Below are positions 17,001-24,943 of a DNA stretch of 37,540 nt, piece after piece (position 1 is the stretch's first letter; each line of letters starts with the position of its first letter). The position numbers and the translations under genes are program-made. Origin of the DNA: Actinomycetes bacterium (GTDB lineage Bacteria > Actinomycetota > Acidimicrobiia > Acidimicrobiales > RAAP-2). The notes below the pieces were generated by a model. The model did not search any database. It had not been told where the DNA came from and saw only the letters and a program-made list of their open reading frames with translations. The stretch spans positions 1 through 37,540 of the forward strand of contig JAJZAC010000016.1 in NCBI GenBank assembly GCA_021799615.1, written 5' to 3'.

Positions 17001-20000
17001 GAGCGGAGGCACCGACACGTTCCAGTACGAGGTTCGTGACAGCAGCGGCCTGATCGGCGACGGCGTTGTTCGTATCGGCGTGGCGCCGCCAGCCGCGCTC
17101 GATGAGCCACCGGTCGCCGTTCCCCAGACGGTGACCGTCCAGACCGGTCACGCGGTTGATGTGCCCGTATTGGCGGAAGACTTCGATCCCCAGGGGTACC
17201 TCCTCACATTCGCCCGGGGCACGGGTCTCACCGTTCGCGGCATGACCCCCGCTTCGGCGCAGATCGCGGGAACTGCCATCCGGATCATCGGCCCGCCGGC
17301 CCACCAACGGGGAACGGTGACCTACACCCTTACCGACGGGCATGGTGCCGAAGCCATCGGGTCACTGGCCGTGGTCGGCATTCCGGGAGCGGAGAGCGAC
17401 CCCCCGGTGGTCCACGACATCGTCGTCCCGTTCCTCACCGACCCCCATGCCATCGCCCTCAACGTCAACGTGCTCGCCCAGGGACAGGTCACCGACCCCG
17501 CCGGCTCCTCGTCCGACCTGGAGTTGCTGTCTGTCACGGGGCCGCCGGGCACGGACCCGAGGACGAGTGGTGCCAGCGTCGCGGTGCGGTTGACCAGTCA
17601 GTACGAGACACTCGTCTACACGGTGCGGGGCGTCGCCGGTACCGCATCGGCGACGCTCACCGTCCCGCCGCTGGGCCTCGATGGACCCCAGATGCGGTCC
17701 GGGGTGGCACCGGCGACGACGCCCGAGAACACGCCGGTGACGTTGTCGATCGACACGTACCTGTTCGATCCCGGTGGCAGGGCTCTCAGGATCACGTCGG
17801 CGGCCGACGTCTCTGGCGCCGAGGGATCGCCCCGTGTGACTAGCCCGACCGCTCTGGTATTCACTCCGGCCCACGGCTACGTGGGGCCGGCGAGCGTGAC
17901 GGTGGAGGTCACGAACGGTTACGGGCCTGACGACCCGAATGGGCAGATCGGCGTGTTCACCATCCCGGTGGGGATCACCGGCACCCCGCAACCTGTCTTC
18001 TTTGGCCCCACCGTGTCGGCGGTGACAGGTACGCATGCGTCGTACGACCTGTCCCAGTACGTGGCCAGTGCCGGTGGCAGCCCAGTCTCGGGTGTGAAGT
18101 TCGGACCGCTCATCAGTGCTCCCGCCGGACTCGGTGCCTCGCTCGGCGGGAGCACGTTGTCTGTCTTTCCTCAGGGGCTGTCCGGCATGGACCTGCGTGT
18201 CTCGTTCACCGTTTCCGACACCGGGGGGAAGACGACGGGGACCGTCCAGGTCGACATCGTGGCGACTACCAAGCCACTAGCCGTGGCGGTACCCCAGACC
18301 GCGTCCGTCTTCCAGGGGAAGTCGGTCACGGTCGACGTGCTGAACGCCGACATCGACCCGTTCCCGTCCCCATTGGTCGTGCTTCCGCATCCGACGGTGG
18401 TGAATGGGTCGGGGACTGCGACGACCGACGGAACGACGGTGACTTTTACCGCTGGTGCTTCCTATTCGGGAACCGCGGTCGTCTCCTATGCCCTCATGGA
18501 TCAGACGAAGCTGCCGAGTCGAGAGGTGCAGGGAACCATCACTGTCACTGTGTCGGGTGTGCCGGGTGTGCCCGGAGCACCGAGCGTACTCGGCTTCGGC
18601 AACGGGACTGCGCTGCTGTCGTGGTCGGCTCCGCCCAACAACGGCCAGCCGATCGACAACTACCAGGTCACCGGGGGTCCGGCCGCCCAGACCTGCGGTA
18701 CCGCTACGACTTGCAACATCACCGGCCTCCAGAACGGCACCAGCTACCAATTCCACGTCAGCGCGCACAACGCGGTCGGGTGGGGACCGGTGAGTCAGGC
18801 ATCGGCGCCCGTCACGCCCAATACCTATCCCGGCACACCGCTCCCGCCGGCGGTCAAATTCGGGGATCAGTCGGTGACGGTGACCTGGAGTCTCCCCGCC
18901 GATCCCGGCTCACCCATCCTCTGCACCGAGGTGGACGTAAGCCCGCCGACAGGTGCCACCCCGTGCGTCAGCGGGACGAGCTTCGTCTGGAGCGGGCTGA
19001 CCAACGGCGACTCGTACTCCTTTACTGTCCGGTCCAAGAACGCACTCGGTTTCGGTCCCACCAGCGCACCGTCGCCTGCGGTGGTACCGGCCGGCTTACC
19101 CGCCTCCCCTGGAGCGCCGACGGTCACTGCCATTCCGAACGATCCGACCGGGGGCAAGCTCGACGTGCAGTGGCCGGCGGTGATCGGAGCTGCGGCAAAC
19201 GGTGCCGACGTCACCACCTACTCGCTCACCGTCACCCAGGGATCGACCGTGGTGCGTACCGAAACCGTGACGCCCACGTCTCCGACCGAGGATCCCATCA
19301 CCGACGAGGTCTCCGGCCTCAACAACTCGACGTCCTACGCCTTTACGGTGACGGCGACCAACAAGGCGGGGACTTCGCCCCCGAGTCCCTCCAGCGTGCC
19401 GTTCACCGTGTTCGCCCAACCCGGAGCGCCGACCACTCTCCAGGCGGCCAACAACCAGAACGGTCAGACCACGCTGACGTTCACGCAGCCCGCATCGGAC
19501 GGAGGGCAGCAGGTCCAGTCCTATCAGTACAGCGAGAACGGTGGTGCATTCACCCTGCTGGCGGCGAACGGGGTCGTCCCCGGGCTCATCAACGGCCGGC
19601 GGTATTCGTTCGTGATCGAAGCCTGTAATACCTACTGCGGACCGCCCAGCAACTCGGCGTCGGCTACGCCCGACGCGCCGCCGACGGCACCGGGCATCCA
19701 GGGCAGCGTTTCCGGGACGACGGTGACCTTCTCGTGGGGAGCGGCATCCTCCAACGGTTGCGCGGTGAGCACAGTGCAGTACAGCCTCAACGGCGGGGGT
19801 TGGACGAGATCGTCGGCGCCAGGGAGTGCTCAAACTGGTGGAAGTTACAGCTCCAACTACTCGATCACCCTGAAGGTGACCGACAGTTGCGGGCTTTCCT
19901 CGACATCGTCCGGCAGCGCGGCGACCGGATCGGCACCACCGCCACCGACGACGACGACGACAACGCCGTCACCGTCGGGACCGTCGATCGCGATCTGGTG

Positions 20001-20229
20001 GAGTTCGAGTCACCCAGGATGGATTGTCATGAGGTTGACCGGATTCGGGGCGGGCTCCCACAGCTACACGTGCCACGACGGCGGCATGACTGCGGGTCCC
20101 TTCTCCCTCTCTGAGTCAGCAGACCCCGAAACTTGGGACAACGGACAAACCTGCTACGACCAGACCCGTGGGGATGCGGTGTACGTAAGCATCGGCGGAG
20201 TCGATTCGAACACGATCTCTGCCTCATGA
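14029..20229 (+). CDS. Giant membrane-anchored Ig-like / fibronectin III surface protein
   Basis: At 2066 residues this is the largest protein in the window. A very basic N-terminus (1-45) and one transmembrane helix (about 46-65) make a signal anchor with the rest outside the cell. Residues 75-405 are beta-rich repeats, possibly a propeller. From about 428 to 1515 come roughly eleven Ig/cadherin-like repeats of about 100 residues, each with an FDPxG-like motif. Five fibronectin III repeats follow (about 1515-1970), with TSYxFxVxAxN motifs. A short Thr/Pro linker then leads to an 80-residue C-terminal domain with two cysteines. No LPXTG motif or C-terminal anchor exists. It occupies the place of Fn3 in the bifidobacterial PFNA cluster. 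The ATG at 14029 has AAGGG upstream; the ATG at 14080, after GGAAGG, is an alternative start. A fibre or ligand-binding surface role is inferred. Confidence 0.85.
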   Translation: MTGSAYFFTRWEGRRRGMGIALLAARWRGAFGSRWRRWGVRGRIRAGVFGTAVLLYAVLAAISHGIPAADVHLNDGAVWVTRSLQDQVARFDYPVSQLDAQVTPLGSSPGVLQSGYTVFSYQSQLGELRAVDVAGVTLGNIVKVPPLSQVTLGGGTLTVASGGSAWVLTADQAASIDLKHPTLANLGTDISGYAVAAGEDGTAHAYSVADQTMVNLSFGAGGVLTRQSQHMATAPNAIDVAVSSVGSIPVVLDADHATLTIGGNQPVHIPATPGQPQDLQVQQPGPANSVAYVASDLGLYAVPLGGGAAVKVWGGNRSQGPPAAPVYVAGRVQAAWASTNTYVYRDGTGIAHRIVPQSAFPPHATLRFRVNRDVVVLNDTTGGDVWTQQGDSLTQAADWSQLESGINPNYANQRNGKGPSNTSQNHLAPVATDESFGARLGRTTVLPVLLFDSDPNGDPLTVTAPSSVPAADGTMQIADNGTVLEYTPTPGQSGSFTVPYTISDGAGGNDSATANLTVTIDPASVESPPVQVASTSVTVQQGKTVQFDGLSGWYDPEGDPFQIESATVTGGNEVTFNPVGTVTVSASGAAGAQTVSLTMGDSLGRTRTGTVVVDILGPGTTGAPQTRPFLAQATAGIATVLDPLRVDSDPNDVPMRLSSVTVDPQSARVPGLVVTPDYQSGRIAFTAAQPGTYYLRYVATDTPPNGNGQASQPTAVRVDVANPAATGGPVAMSEVTSLTPGGSALLPVLDTATAPAGGVLVVQSVTVPNGSQLQASVFRSTDVRVSTASVLTGPQMVTYRISDGTNSATGEIDVLPAPPAPPVLAPVAEPLTVTVPAGQVAQIDPLTTDFDPSGGTLSLTPGSVSVNTQLTAIPGGDTGQAFIDGGIVRYQAPSHTGQATLLYGITDTSGQSANSSITIDVVADQRATTPPAPLPLTASVVAGSQVTIPVPLAGIDPAGEAVMLVGLASGPKLGQVVAMTSDSLTYQAFPLSGGTDTFQYEVRDSSGLIGDGVVRIGVAPPAALDEPPVAVPQTVTVQTGHAVDVPVLAEDFDPQGYLLTFARGTGLTVRGMTPASAQIAGTAIRIIGPPAHQRGTVTYTLTDGHGAEAIGSLAVVGIPGAESDPPVVHDIVVPFLTDPHAIALNVNVLAQGQVTDPAGSSSDLELLSVTGPPGTDPRTSGASVAVRLTSQYETLVYTVRGVAGTASATLTVPPLGLDGPQMRSGVAPATTPENTPVTLSIDTYLFDPGGRALRITSAADVSGAEGSPRVTSPTALVFTPAHGYVGPASVTVEVTNGYGPDDPNGQIGVFTIPVGITGTPQPVFFGPTVSAVTGTHASYDLSQYVASAGGSPVSGVKFGPLISAPAGLGASLGGSTLSVFPQGLSGMDLRVSFTVSDTGGKTTGTVQVDIVATTKPLAVAVPQTASVFQGKSVTVDVLNADIDPFPSPLVVLPHPTVVNGSGTATTDGTTVTFTAGASYSGTAVVSYALMDQTKLPSREVQGTITVTVSGVPGVPGAPSVLGFGNGTALLSWSAPPNNGQPIDNYQVTGGPAAQTCGTATTCNITGLQNGTSYQFHVSAHNAVGWGPVSQASAPVTPNTYPGTPLPPAVKFGDQSVTVTWSLPADPGSPILCTEVDVSPPTGATPCVSGTSFVWSGLTNGDSYSFTVRSKNALGFGPTSAPSPAVVPAGLPASPGAPTVTAIPNDPTGGKLDVQWPAVIGAAANGADVTTYSLTVTQGSTVVRTETVTPTSPTEDPITDEVSGLNNSTSYAFTVTATNKAGTSPPSPSSVPFTVFAQPGAPTTLQAANNQNGQTTLTFTQPASDGGQQVQSYQYSENGGAFTLLAANGVVPGLINGRRYSFVIEACNTYCGPPSNSASATPDAPPTAPGIQGSVSGTTVTFSWGAASSNGCAVSTVQYSLNGGGWTRSSAPGSAQTGGSYSSNYSITLKVTDSCGLSSTSSGSAATGSAPPPPTTTTTTPSPSGPSIAIWWSSSHPGWIVMRLTGFGAGSHSYTCHDGGMTAGPFSLSESADPETWDNGQTCYDQTRGDAVYVSIGGVDSNTISAS

Positions 20230-20287
20230 CCTCACCCCCGACCGCAGCAGACCATTGTCCGCCGAATGCGAAAGCTGGAAATCAAAC

Positions 20288-21277
20288 ATGACCACCACGA
20301 CCACCACGCCGACCATGACCCAGGAGCAGGCCACCTGGTTCGCCGAGACGTTCGCCAAGCTGGTGGCAAATGTCGAGCACGCTGTGCTCGGCAAGCACCG
20401 CTCGGTGGCCCTGACGGTGACCTGCCTGCTCGCAGGCGGTCATCTGCTCCTCGAGGACGTACCCGGCACCGGTAAGACCTCGCTCGCCCGAGCCCTGGCC
20501 AACACCGTCCAGGGGACCAACAGCCGCATTCAGTTCACGCCAGACCTCTTGCCGAGTGACGTCACCGGCGTCACCATCTTCGACCAGGAGGCCCGAAAGT
20601 TCGAGTTCCACCAAGGGCCGATCTTCGCCAGCATCGTGCTGGCGGACGAGATCAACCGGGCCTCTCCCAAGACGCAGTCGGCCCTGCTCGAGGTGATGGA
20701 AGAGCAGCGGGTGACGGTCGACGGCGTCCGTTATCCGGTGCCCACCCCGTTCATGGTGGTCGCCACCCAGAACACCATCGAGCAGGCCGGCACCTATCAG
20801 TTGCCCGAGGCGCAACTCGACCGGTTCCTCATGCGCACCACGCTCGGCTATCCCGACCACGAGACGTCGGTGGCAATCCTGGCTGACGCCAACGTGCGTG
20901 ACCGGGCAGGTACCGTCCGGCCTCTGATCGCGTCCAGCGCCGTCTCCGACATGGCCACCTTGGCCAGCTCGACCCACGTCGACCGGACCGTGCTCGCCTA
21001 CATCTCCCGTATCGCCGAGGAGACGCGCGTGGCTCCCGAGGTGCGGTTGGGGGTGAGCATCCGCGGCGGCCTGGCTGCCGTCCGGTGCGCCAAAGTGTGG
21101 GCGGCGGCCCAGGGGCGCAACTACGTCATCCCCGACGACGTGCGTGACCTGCTCGAGCCGATCTTCGGCCACCGGGTTCTCCTCGACCCCGAGGCCGAGT
21201 TCACCGGCTCGACGGCTGCCGACGTGCTGACCCGGATCGTCAACGACGTGCGGCCACCGGCCGAGCGGGCGGGGTGA
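20288..21277 (+). CDS. MoxR-type AAA+ ATPase
   Basis: A 329-residue MoxR-family ATPase, a chaperone-like class that usually works with DUF58 or von Willebrand A proteins. Walker A is DVPGTGKT (about 57-64). Walker B is VLADEINRASPKTQSALLEVMEE, whose first part holds the catalytic Asp-Glu (about 118-126). Sensor 1 is VVATQNTIEQAGTYQLPEAQ, with NTIE where NPIE is common. The arginine-finger region follows in AQLDRFLMR. The C-terminal lid is complete. The ATG at 20288 is preferred because GGAAA lies about six bases upstream; a TTG at 20255 would add 11 residues. The protein begins with a Thr-rich run. It lies 58 bases after the giant gene and four before the DUF58 gene. Confidence 0.93.
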   Translation: MTTTTTTPTMTQEQATWFAETFAKLVANVEHAVLGKHRSVALTVTCLLAGGHLLLEDVPGTGKTSLARALANTVQGTNSRIQFTPDLLPSDVTGVTIFDQEARKFEFHQGPIFASIVLADEINRASPKTQSALLEVMEEQRVTVDGVRYPVPTPFMVVATQNTIEQAGTYQLPEAQLDRFLMRTTLGYPDHETSVAILADANVRDRAGTVRPLIASSAVSDMATLASSTHVDRTVLAYISRIAEETRVAPEVRLGVSIRGGLAAVRCAKVWAAAQGRNYVIPDDVRDLLEPIFGHRVLLDPEAEFTGSTAADVLTRIVNDVRPPAERAG

Positions 21278-21281
21278 CCCG

Positions 21282-22664
21282 GTGGTGCAGACCGGCGAGG
21301 ACACCGCGGCCCGGCCCGGCCAGGCTCCGGTGCTGAACAGTCCAGCCGGTCTGCGCTCGCGTACGGATCGGCTGTTGGCCGCCTTGTCCGATTTCCAGAA
21401 GCGGGCGGCCTCGGACCGTCGCGTCCGCCGGGCAGGCGGCGCGGCGGAGGCTTTGGCCTTCCGGGTCGTCCGCGCCGCCCGGGTAGTCACTGGCTCGATC
21501 CGCCCCCTCGGTTGGATGGTGGTCGTCCTGACCGCAGTCGCGTGGGTGGTCGGAGTGGCACTCGGCTGGGTCGAGCTCCTCGCGGTGGCCGGTGTCGGGC
21601 TGAGCCTGCTCATCCTGTGCGGACTCTTCCTGGTCGGGGGCTCGGTGGTCAGCGTCGTCGCCGAGCTGTATCCGAACCGGGTGGTCGCCGGACAGCGGGC
21701 CTCCGGCCGCATGGTCGTCACCAATCAGTCGGGCCGGCATCTGCTTCCACTCCGGGTCGACCTCCCGGTCGGCGGGGCGGTGGCGGCCTTCGACGTGCCC
21801 CTGCTGGCTCCGTCGCACTCTCACGAGGAGCTCTTCCACATTCCCACGGATCGTCGAGGTGTCATCGATGTCGGTCCGGCCCGGGTGGTACGCGGGGACC
21901 CACTGGGGCTCCTTGCCCGGGTGGTGAGCGAGGCCCGCCCTTCCCGCCTGTACGTCCACCCGCGCACGGTGCGGGTCCCAACCATCGGCGGTGGGTTCCT
22001 GCGCGACCTCGAGGGCCAGGAGTCACCGGCCCTGTCCCCGAGCGACATCGCCTTCCACTCTCTGCGCGAGTACGTGGCCGGCGACGACCGACGCCACGTC
22101 CACTGGCGAACCAGCGCGCGTACCAGTCAGCTGATGGTCCAGCAGTACGTGGACACTCGTCGGGCGCACGTCCTCGTCGTCCTCGACACGGAGCTCGGCA
22201 TCTACGACGATCTCGAGGAGTTCGAGACTGCGGTGTCGGTGACCGGCTCGCTCGGGATCCGGGCCTTGCGGGACAAGCAAAACCTGACGGTCGTGGCCGG
22301 CAGAGCCTTGCTCGCGTCCGAGGGTCGGAACCAGCTCCTCGACGGGCTGAGCGGTGTCGAGGGAGATTCCGGCATCGACGCTCCGAATGCCGCCGGAGAG
22401 CACGGTAGCGGACTGCTCGCCGCAGCGAAGATCGCAGCAAGGTGCGCCCCCGGCGCCAGCATCGTGGTGCTGGTGACCGGCGGCAAGGCGGAGCTGCCGG
22501 CGGTGCGCCAGGTGTCTCGGCGCTTCACTCCCGATGCGCGGATCGTGGCGGTGCGAATCTCGAGCCGCCGTCACGGATTCCAGGCTGTCGGGCACACGGC
22601 CCTCTTCGACGTGGAGCAGCTTGGTGAGCTCTCGGCCGTGGTGCGGGGGGGGATGCGATCATGA
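21282..22664 (+). CDS. DUF58-domain membrane protein
   Basis: A 460-residue protein with two closely spaced transmembrane helices (about 75-117), a beta-rich region, and the DUF58 signature at about 260-290 (LREYVAGDDRRHVHW, then RTSARTSQLMVQQY). A von Willebrand A-like C-terminal fold is suggested by VLVVLDTELGIYDD and IVVLVTGGKAELP. DUF58 proteins nearly always sit beside MoxR ATPases and are thought to be their membrane partners. The GTG at 21282 lies four bases after the MoxR stop; another GTG three bases later is equally possible. The ATGA overlap at 22661-22664 couples it to the transglutaminase-fold gene. Confidence 0.9.
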   Translation: MVQTGEDTAARPGQAPVLNSPAGLRSRTDRLLAALSDFQKRAASDRRVRRAGGAAEALAFRVVRAARVVTGSIRPLGWMVVVLTAVAWVVGVALGWVELLAVAGVGLSLLILCGLFLVGGSVVSVVAELYPNRVVAGQRASGRMVVTNQSGRHLLPLRVDLPVGGAVAAFDVPLLAPSHSHEELFHIPTDRRGVIDVGPARVVRGDPLGLLARVVSEARPSRLYVHPRTVRVPTIGGGFLRDLEGQESPALSPSDIAFHSLREYVAGDDRRHVHWRTSARTSQLMVQQYVDTRRAHVLVVLDTELGIYDDLEEFETAVSVTGSLGIRALRDKQNLTVVAGRALLASEGRNQLLDGLSGVEGDSGIDAPNAAGEHGSGLLAAAKIAARCAPGASIVVLVTGGKAELPAVRQVSRRFTPDARIVAVRISSRRHGFQAVGHTALFDVEQLGELSAVVRGGMRS

Positions 22665-24943
22665 GCGGCGGTGCCGCTCCCTCGTGGCGGGATTTTTCGG
22701 CCGATGGTGCCGTCGCCGTGGTTGCCGGCACCTGCGCGATGGTGTCGTTCGGCTCCGCCTACGGTGGTCAGCGATACCTCCTGGTCGGCGTCATCGGCCT
22801 CGTCGCCGGTGCAGGTGTGGCCGTGGTCGGCGTCCGGCGGAGGGTGCACCCGCTCACGGTGGTCGCCCTCGCGCTCCTTGCCTACTTTGTGTTGGGCGGA
22901 CCGCTGGTCGCACCTTCTGAGTCGATCGTGCGCGTCGCCCCCTCGCCGTCGGGCGTCCACGTCCTGGCGGCGGCGGCGGTCACTGGCTGGTCTGGCCTGT
23001 TGGACACCTCACCGGTCATCGGCGATGCCGGTCACCTGTTGGCCGTTCCCCTGCTCTGCGGAGTGTTATGCGGTTCGATCACCGTCCTTCTGGCCAGCCG
23101 GTTCCACCGTGGCCCGCTGGCCATGGTCCCCCCGTTCGCGCTGCTCGCGTTGGGGATCGTGTTCGGCACTGCCGCTCAGCCGTCGTGGCTGTTCCTCGAC
23201 GCAGGTCTCGCCGCCCTGTTGCTGGGGTGGGCTGCCTGGCGGGCCCGTGCAGCCCGTCCCGACGGGATCGCGTCTACCGCCCGCAATCGTCCGGTGGTGG
23301 GTGCTTCTCTGTTGGTTGCGAGTGCCAGCCTGGGACTTGTGATCGGTCCAGTGCTCCCGGGGAGCTCCTCGCACCTCCGCTATGTGCTGCGTGACCACGT
23401 GCCGCCACCTTTCGACGTCCACGCGTACCCGAGCCCTCTGGCTTCCTACCGCCATTACATCCTCCCCACGCAGGAGGGCGGGTCTCCGCTCTTCCAGGTG
23501 TCGGGGGCGCCGACGGGGAGCTACCTGCGCATCGCCACCATGGATGCCTACGACGGCATCGTTTTCGAAGTGGCACCCGGTTCGCCGGGAAGCTCGACGT
23601 CTGGCGACTTCGCCACCGTCGGCAACCCGGTGTCTTCGGTGCCATGCCAATCGCAGTGCGCGCTCGCCACAGTGCACGTGAAGTTGCTCCACTACCAAAG
23701 CGTCTGGTTGCCCGATGTCGGGGTGGTCCGCTCGGTGTCGTTCGCCGGAGTGGGCGACCAAGCGTTGCGCAACGCCTTTCGCTACAACACGTCGACCGAT
23801 GCCGCGGTGGTGTCGACCGGGATCGACGCGCCACAGTCGTACACCGTGGTGGCGTCGGTTCCCGAGCTGCCCCCTGCATCGGCGATGGCCACGGCCCAGG
23901 CGGTGCAGGTATCCCTTCCCGAGTTGACCGGGGTCCCCGCGGTCGTCCAGGCGAAAGCGCGCACCATCACCGCCGGCAAGAGCGGAGCGTTCGCCGAGGC
24001 AGCTGCGCTCAGCGATTGGCTCCACTCGAATGGTGCGTACTCGGACGGCACGAGTACGTCCCCGCCGTCCCTGCCGGGCCACAGCGCCTTCCGGATCGCA
24101 CAGTTCCTGACCGGCCAGCCGGTGGGAGACGCCGAGCAGTACGCGGCTGCCATGGACCTGATGGCGCGATCACTCGGTCTGCCTGCCCGGGTGGTGCTCG
24201 GGGTGCCGCTTCGATCAGGCACCCACACCTACCTTGGGAAGGACGTGACCGCCTGGGTCGAAGTCGACTTCGCCGGTGTGGGTTGGTACCCGTTCTTCCC
24301 TACGGCGCCGGTCAGCGCCACCACCCGGTCGAACCCCCCGCCCCCGGCGCCGTCCAGCTCGCAGCAAGCTCAGTACCAACCACCGGCCAGCAACCGGCCG
24401 GGCAGTGGGGTGGTTCCCGCCAATGCGTCGGCGGCATCGCTTGGCCATCCGCACCACCGGTCCCTCGTCCATGACATCTGGGTGGTCGTCAGCGATGTCC
24501 TCGTGGCCGTTGCGGTGGCCATGGCCCTGGCAGGACCATGGCTGGTGGTGATGTGGCTGAAGTCGCGCCGTCGCCGGCGACGGCGCACCGCACCGTCGGT
24601 CGTTGCCCGCATCGAAGGCGGATGGGCCGAGGTGGTCGACCGTGCTCGAGATGTCGGCAGGCCACCTCCGTTCAGTGCCACCCGACGCCAGGCTGCCGCC
24701 GTGGTCGGCGGTTCTTCTCGCCGGATCGCCGACCTGGCCGACCGTGCCTCATTTGGTCCGGGTGAGCCGGAAGCTGGCGAGGCCGAGGCGGTGTGGGCCA
24801 ACGTGGACGCGGTGCTTGCCGAGCTCGAGCACGGGCTGCCCTGGTGGGTCAGGCTTCGGGCCAAGGTGGACCCCCGGTCGCTGTTCGACAACGGAACCGT
24901 GGGGAGCCACCCGATCCGTCGTGAGCGAAGGGCCGACCGGTGA
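22661..24943 (+). CDS. Polytopic transglutaminase-fold protein lacking the catalytic triad
   Basis: A 760-residue membrane protein: about seven N-terminal transmembrane helices (within 15-230), a large external domain (about 230-600), one more helix (about 605-628), and a basic cytoplasmic tail. The external part ends in a transglutaminase-like core recognised by AMDLMARSLGLPARVVLGVP and TAWVEVDFAGVGWYPF. At the expected catalytic positions the Cys is Ala491 (GDAEQYA), the His is Thr530 (GKDVTAWVEV) and the Asp is Phe546 (WYPFFPT). It therefore should not be an active transglutaminase or protease, and may bind peptides or act structurally. A Pro/Ser-rich stretch (about 553-595) follows the core. 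It corresponds to the Tgm protein of PFNA clusters. Its stop overlaps the next start (GTGA, 24940-24943). Confidence 0.85.
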   Translation: MSGGAAPSWRDFSADGAVAVVAGTCAMVSFGSAYGGQRYLLVGVIGLVAGAGVAVVGVRRRVHPLTVVALALLAYFVLGGPLVAPSESIVRVAPSPSGVHVLAAAAVTGWSGLLDTSPVIGDAGHLLAVPLLCGVLCGSITVLLASRFHRGPLAMVPPFALLALGIVFGTAAQPSWLFLDAGLAALLLGWAAWRARAARPDGIASTARNRPVVGASLLVASASLGLVIGPVLPGSSSHLRYVLRDHVPPPFDVHAYPSPLASYRHYILPTQEGGSPLFQVSGAPTGSYLRIATMDAYDGIVFEVAPGSPGSSTSGDFATVGNPVSSVPCQSQCALATVHVKLLHYQSVWLPDVGVVRSVSFAGVGDQALRNAFRYNTSTDAAVVSTGIDAPQSYTVVASVPELPPASAMATAQAVQVSLPELTGVPAVVQAKARTITAGKSGAFAEAAALSDWLHSNGAYSDGTSTSPPSLPGHSAFRIAQFLTGQPVGDAEQYAAAMDLMARSLGLPARVVLGVPLRSGTHTYLGKDVTAWVEVDFAGVGWYPFFPTAPVSATTRSNPPPPAPSSSQQAQYQPPASNRPGSGVVPANASAASLGHPHHRSLVHDIWVVVSDVLVAVAVAMALAGPWLVVMWLKSRRRRRRRTAPSVVARIEGGWAEVVDRARDVGRPPPFSATRRQAAAVVGGSSRRIADLADRASFGPGEPEAGEAEAVWANVDAVLAELEHGLPWWVRLRAKVDPRSLFDNGTVGSHPIRRERRADR

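Noticed and set aside
22661-24943. An active transglutaminase or protease.
   Set aside because: The Cys, His and Asp positions are Ala, Thr and Phe, so catalysis by the usual mechanism is not supported.
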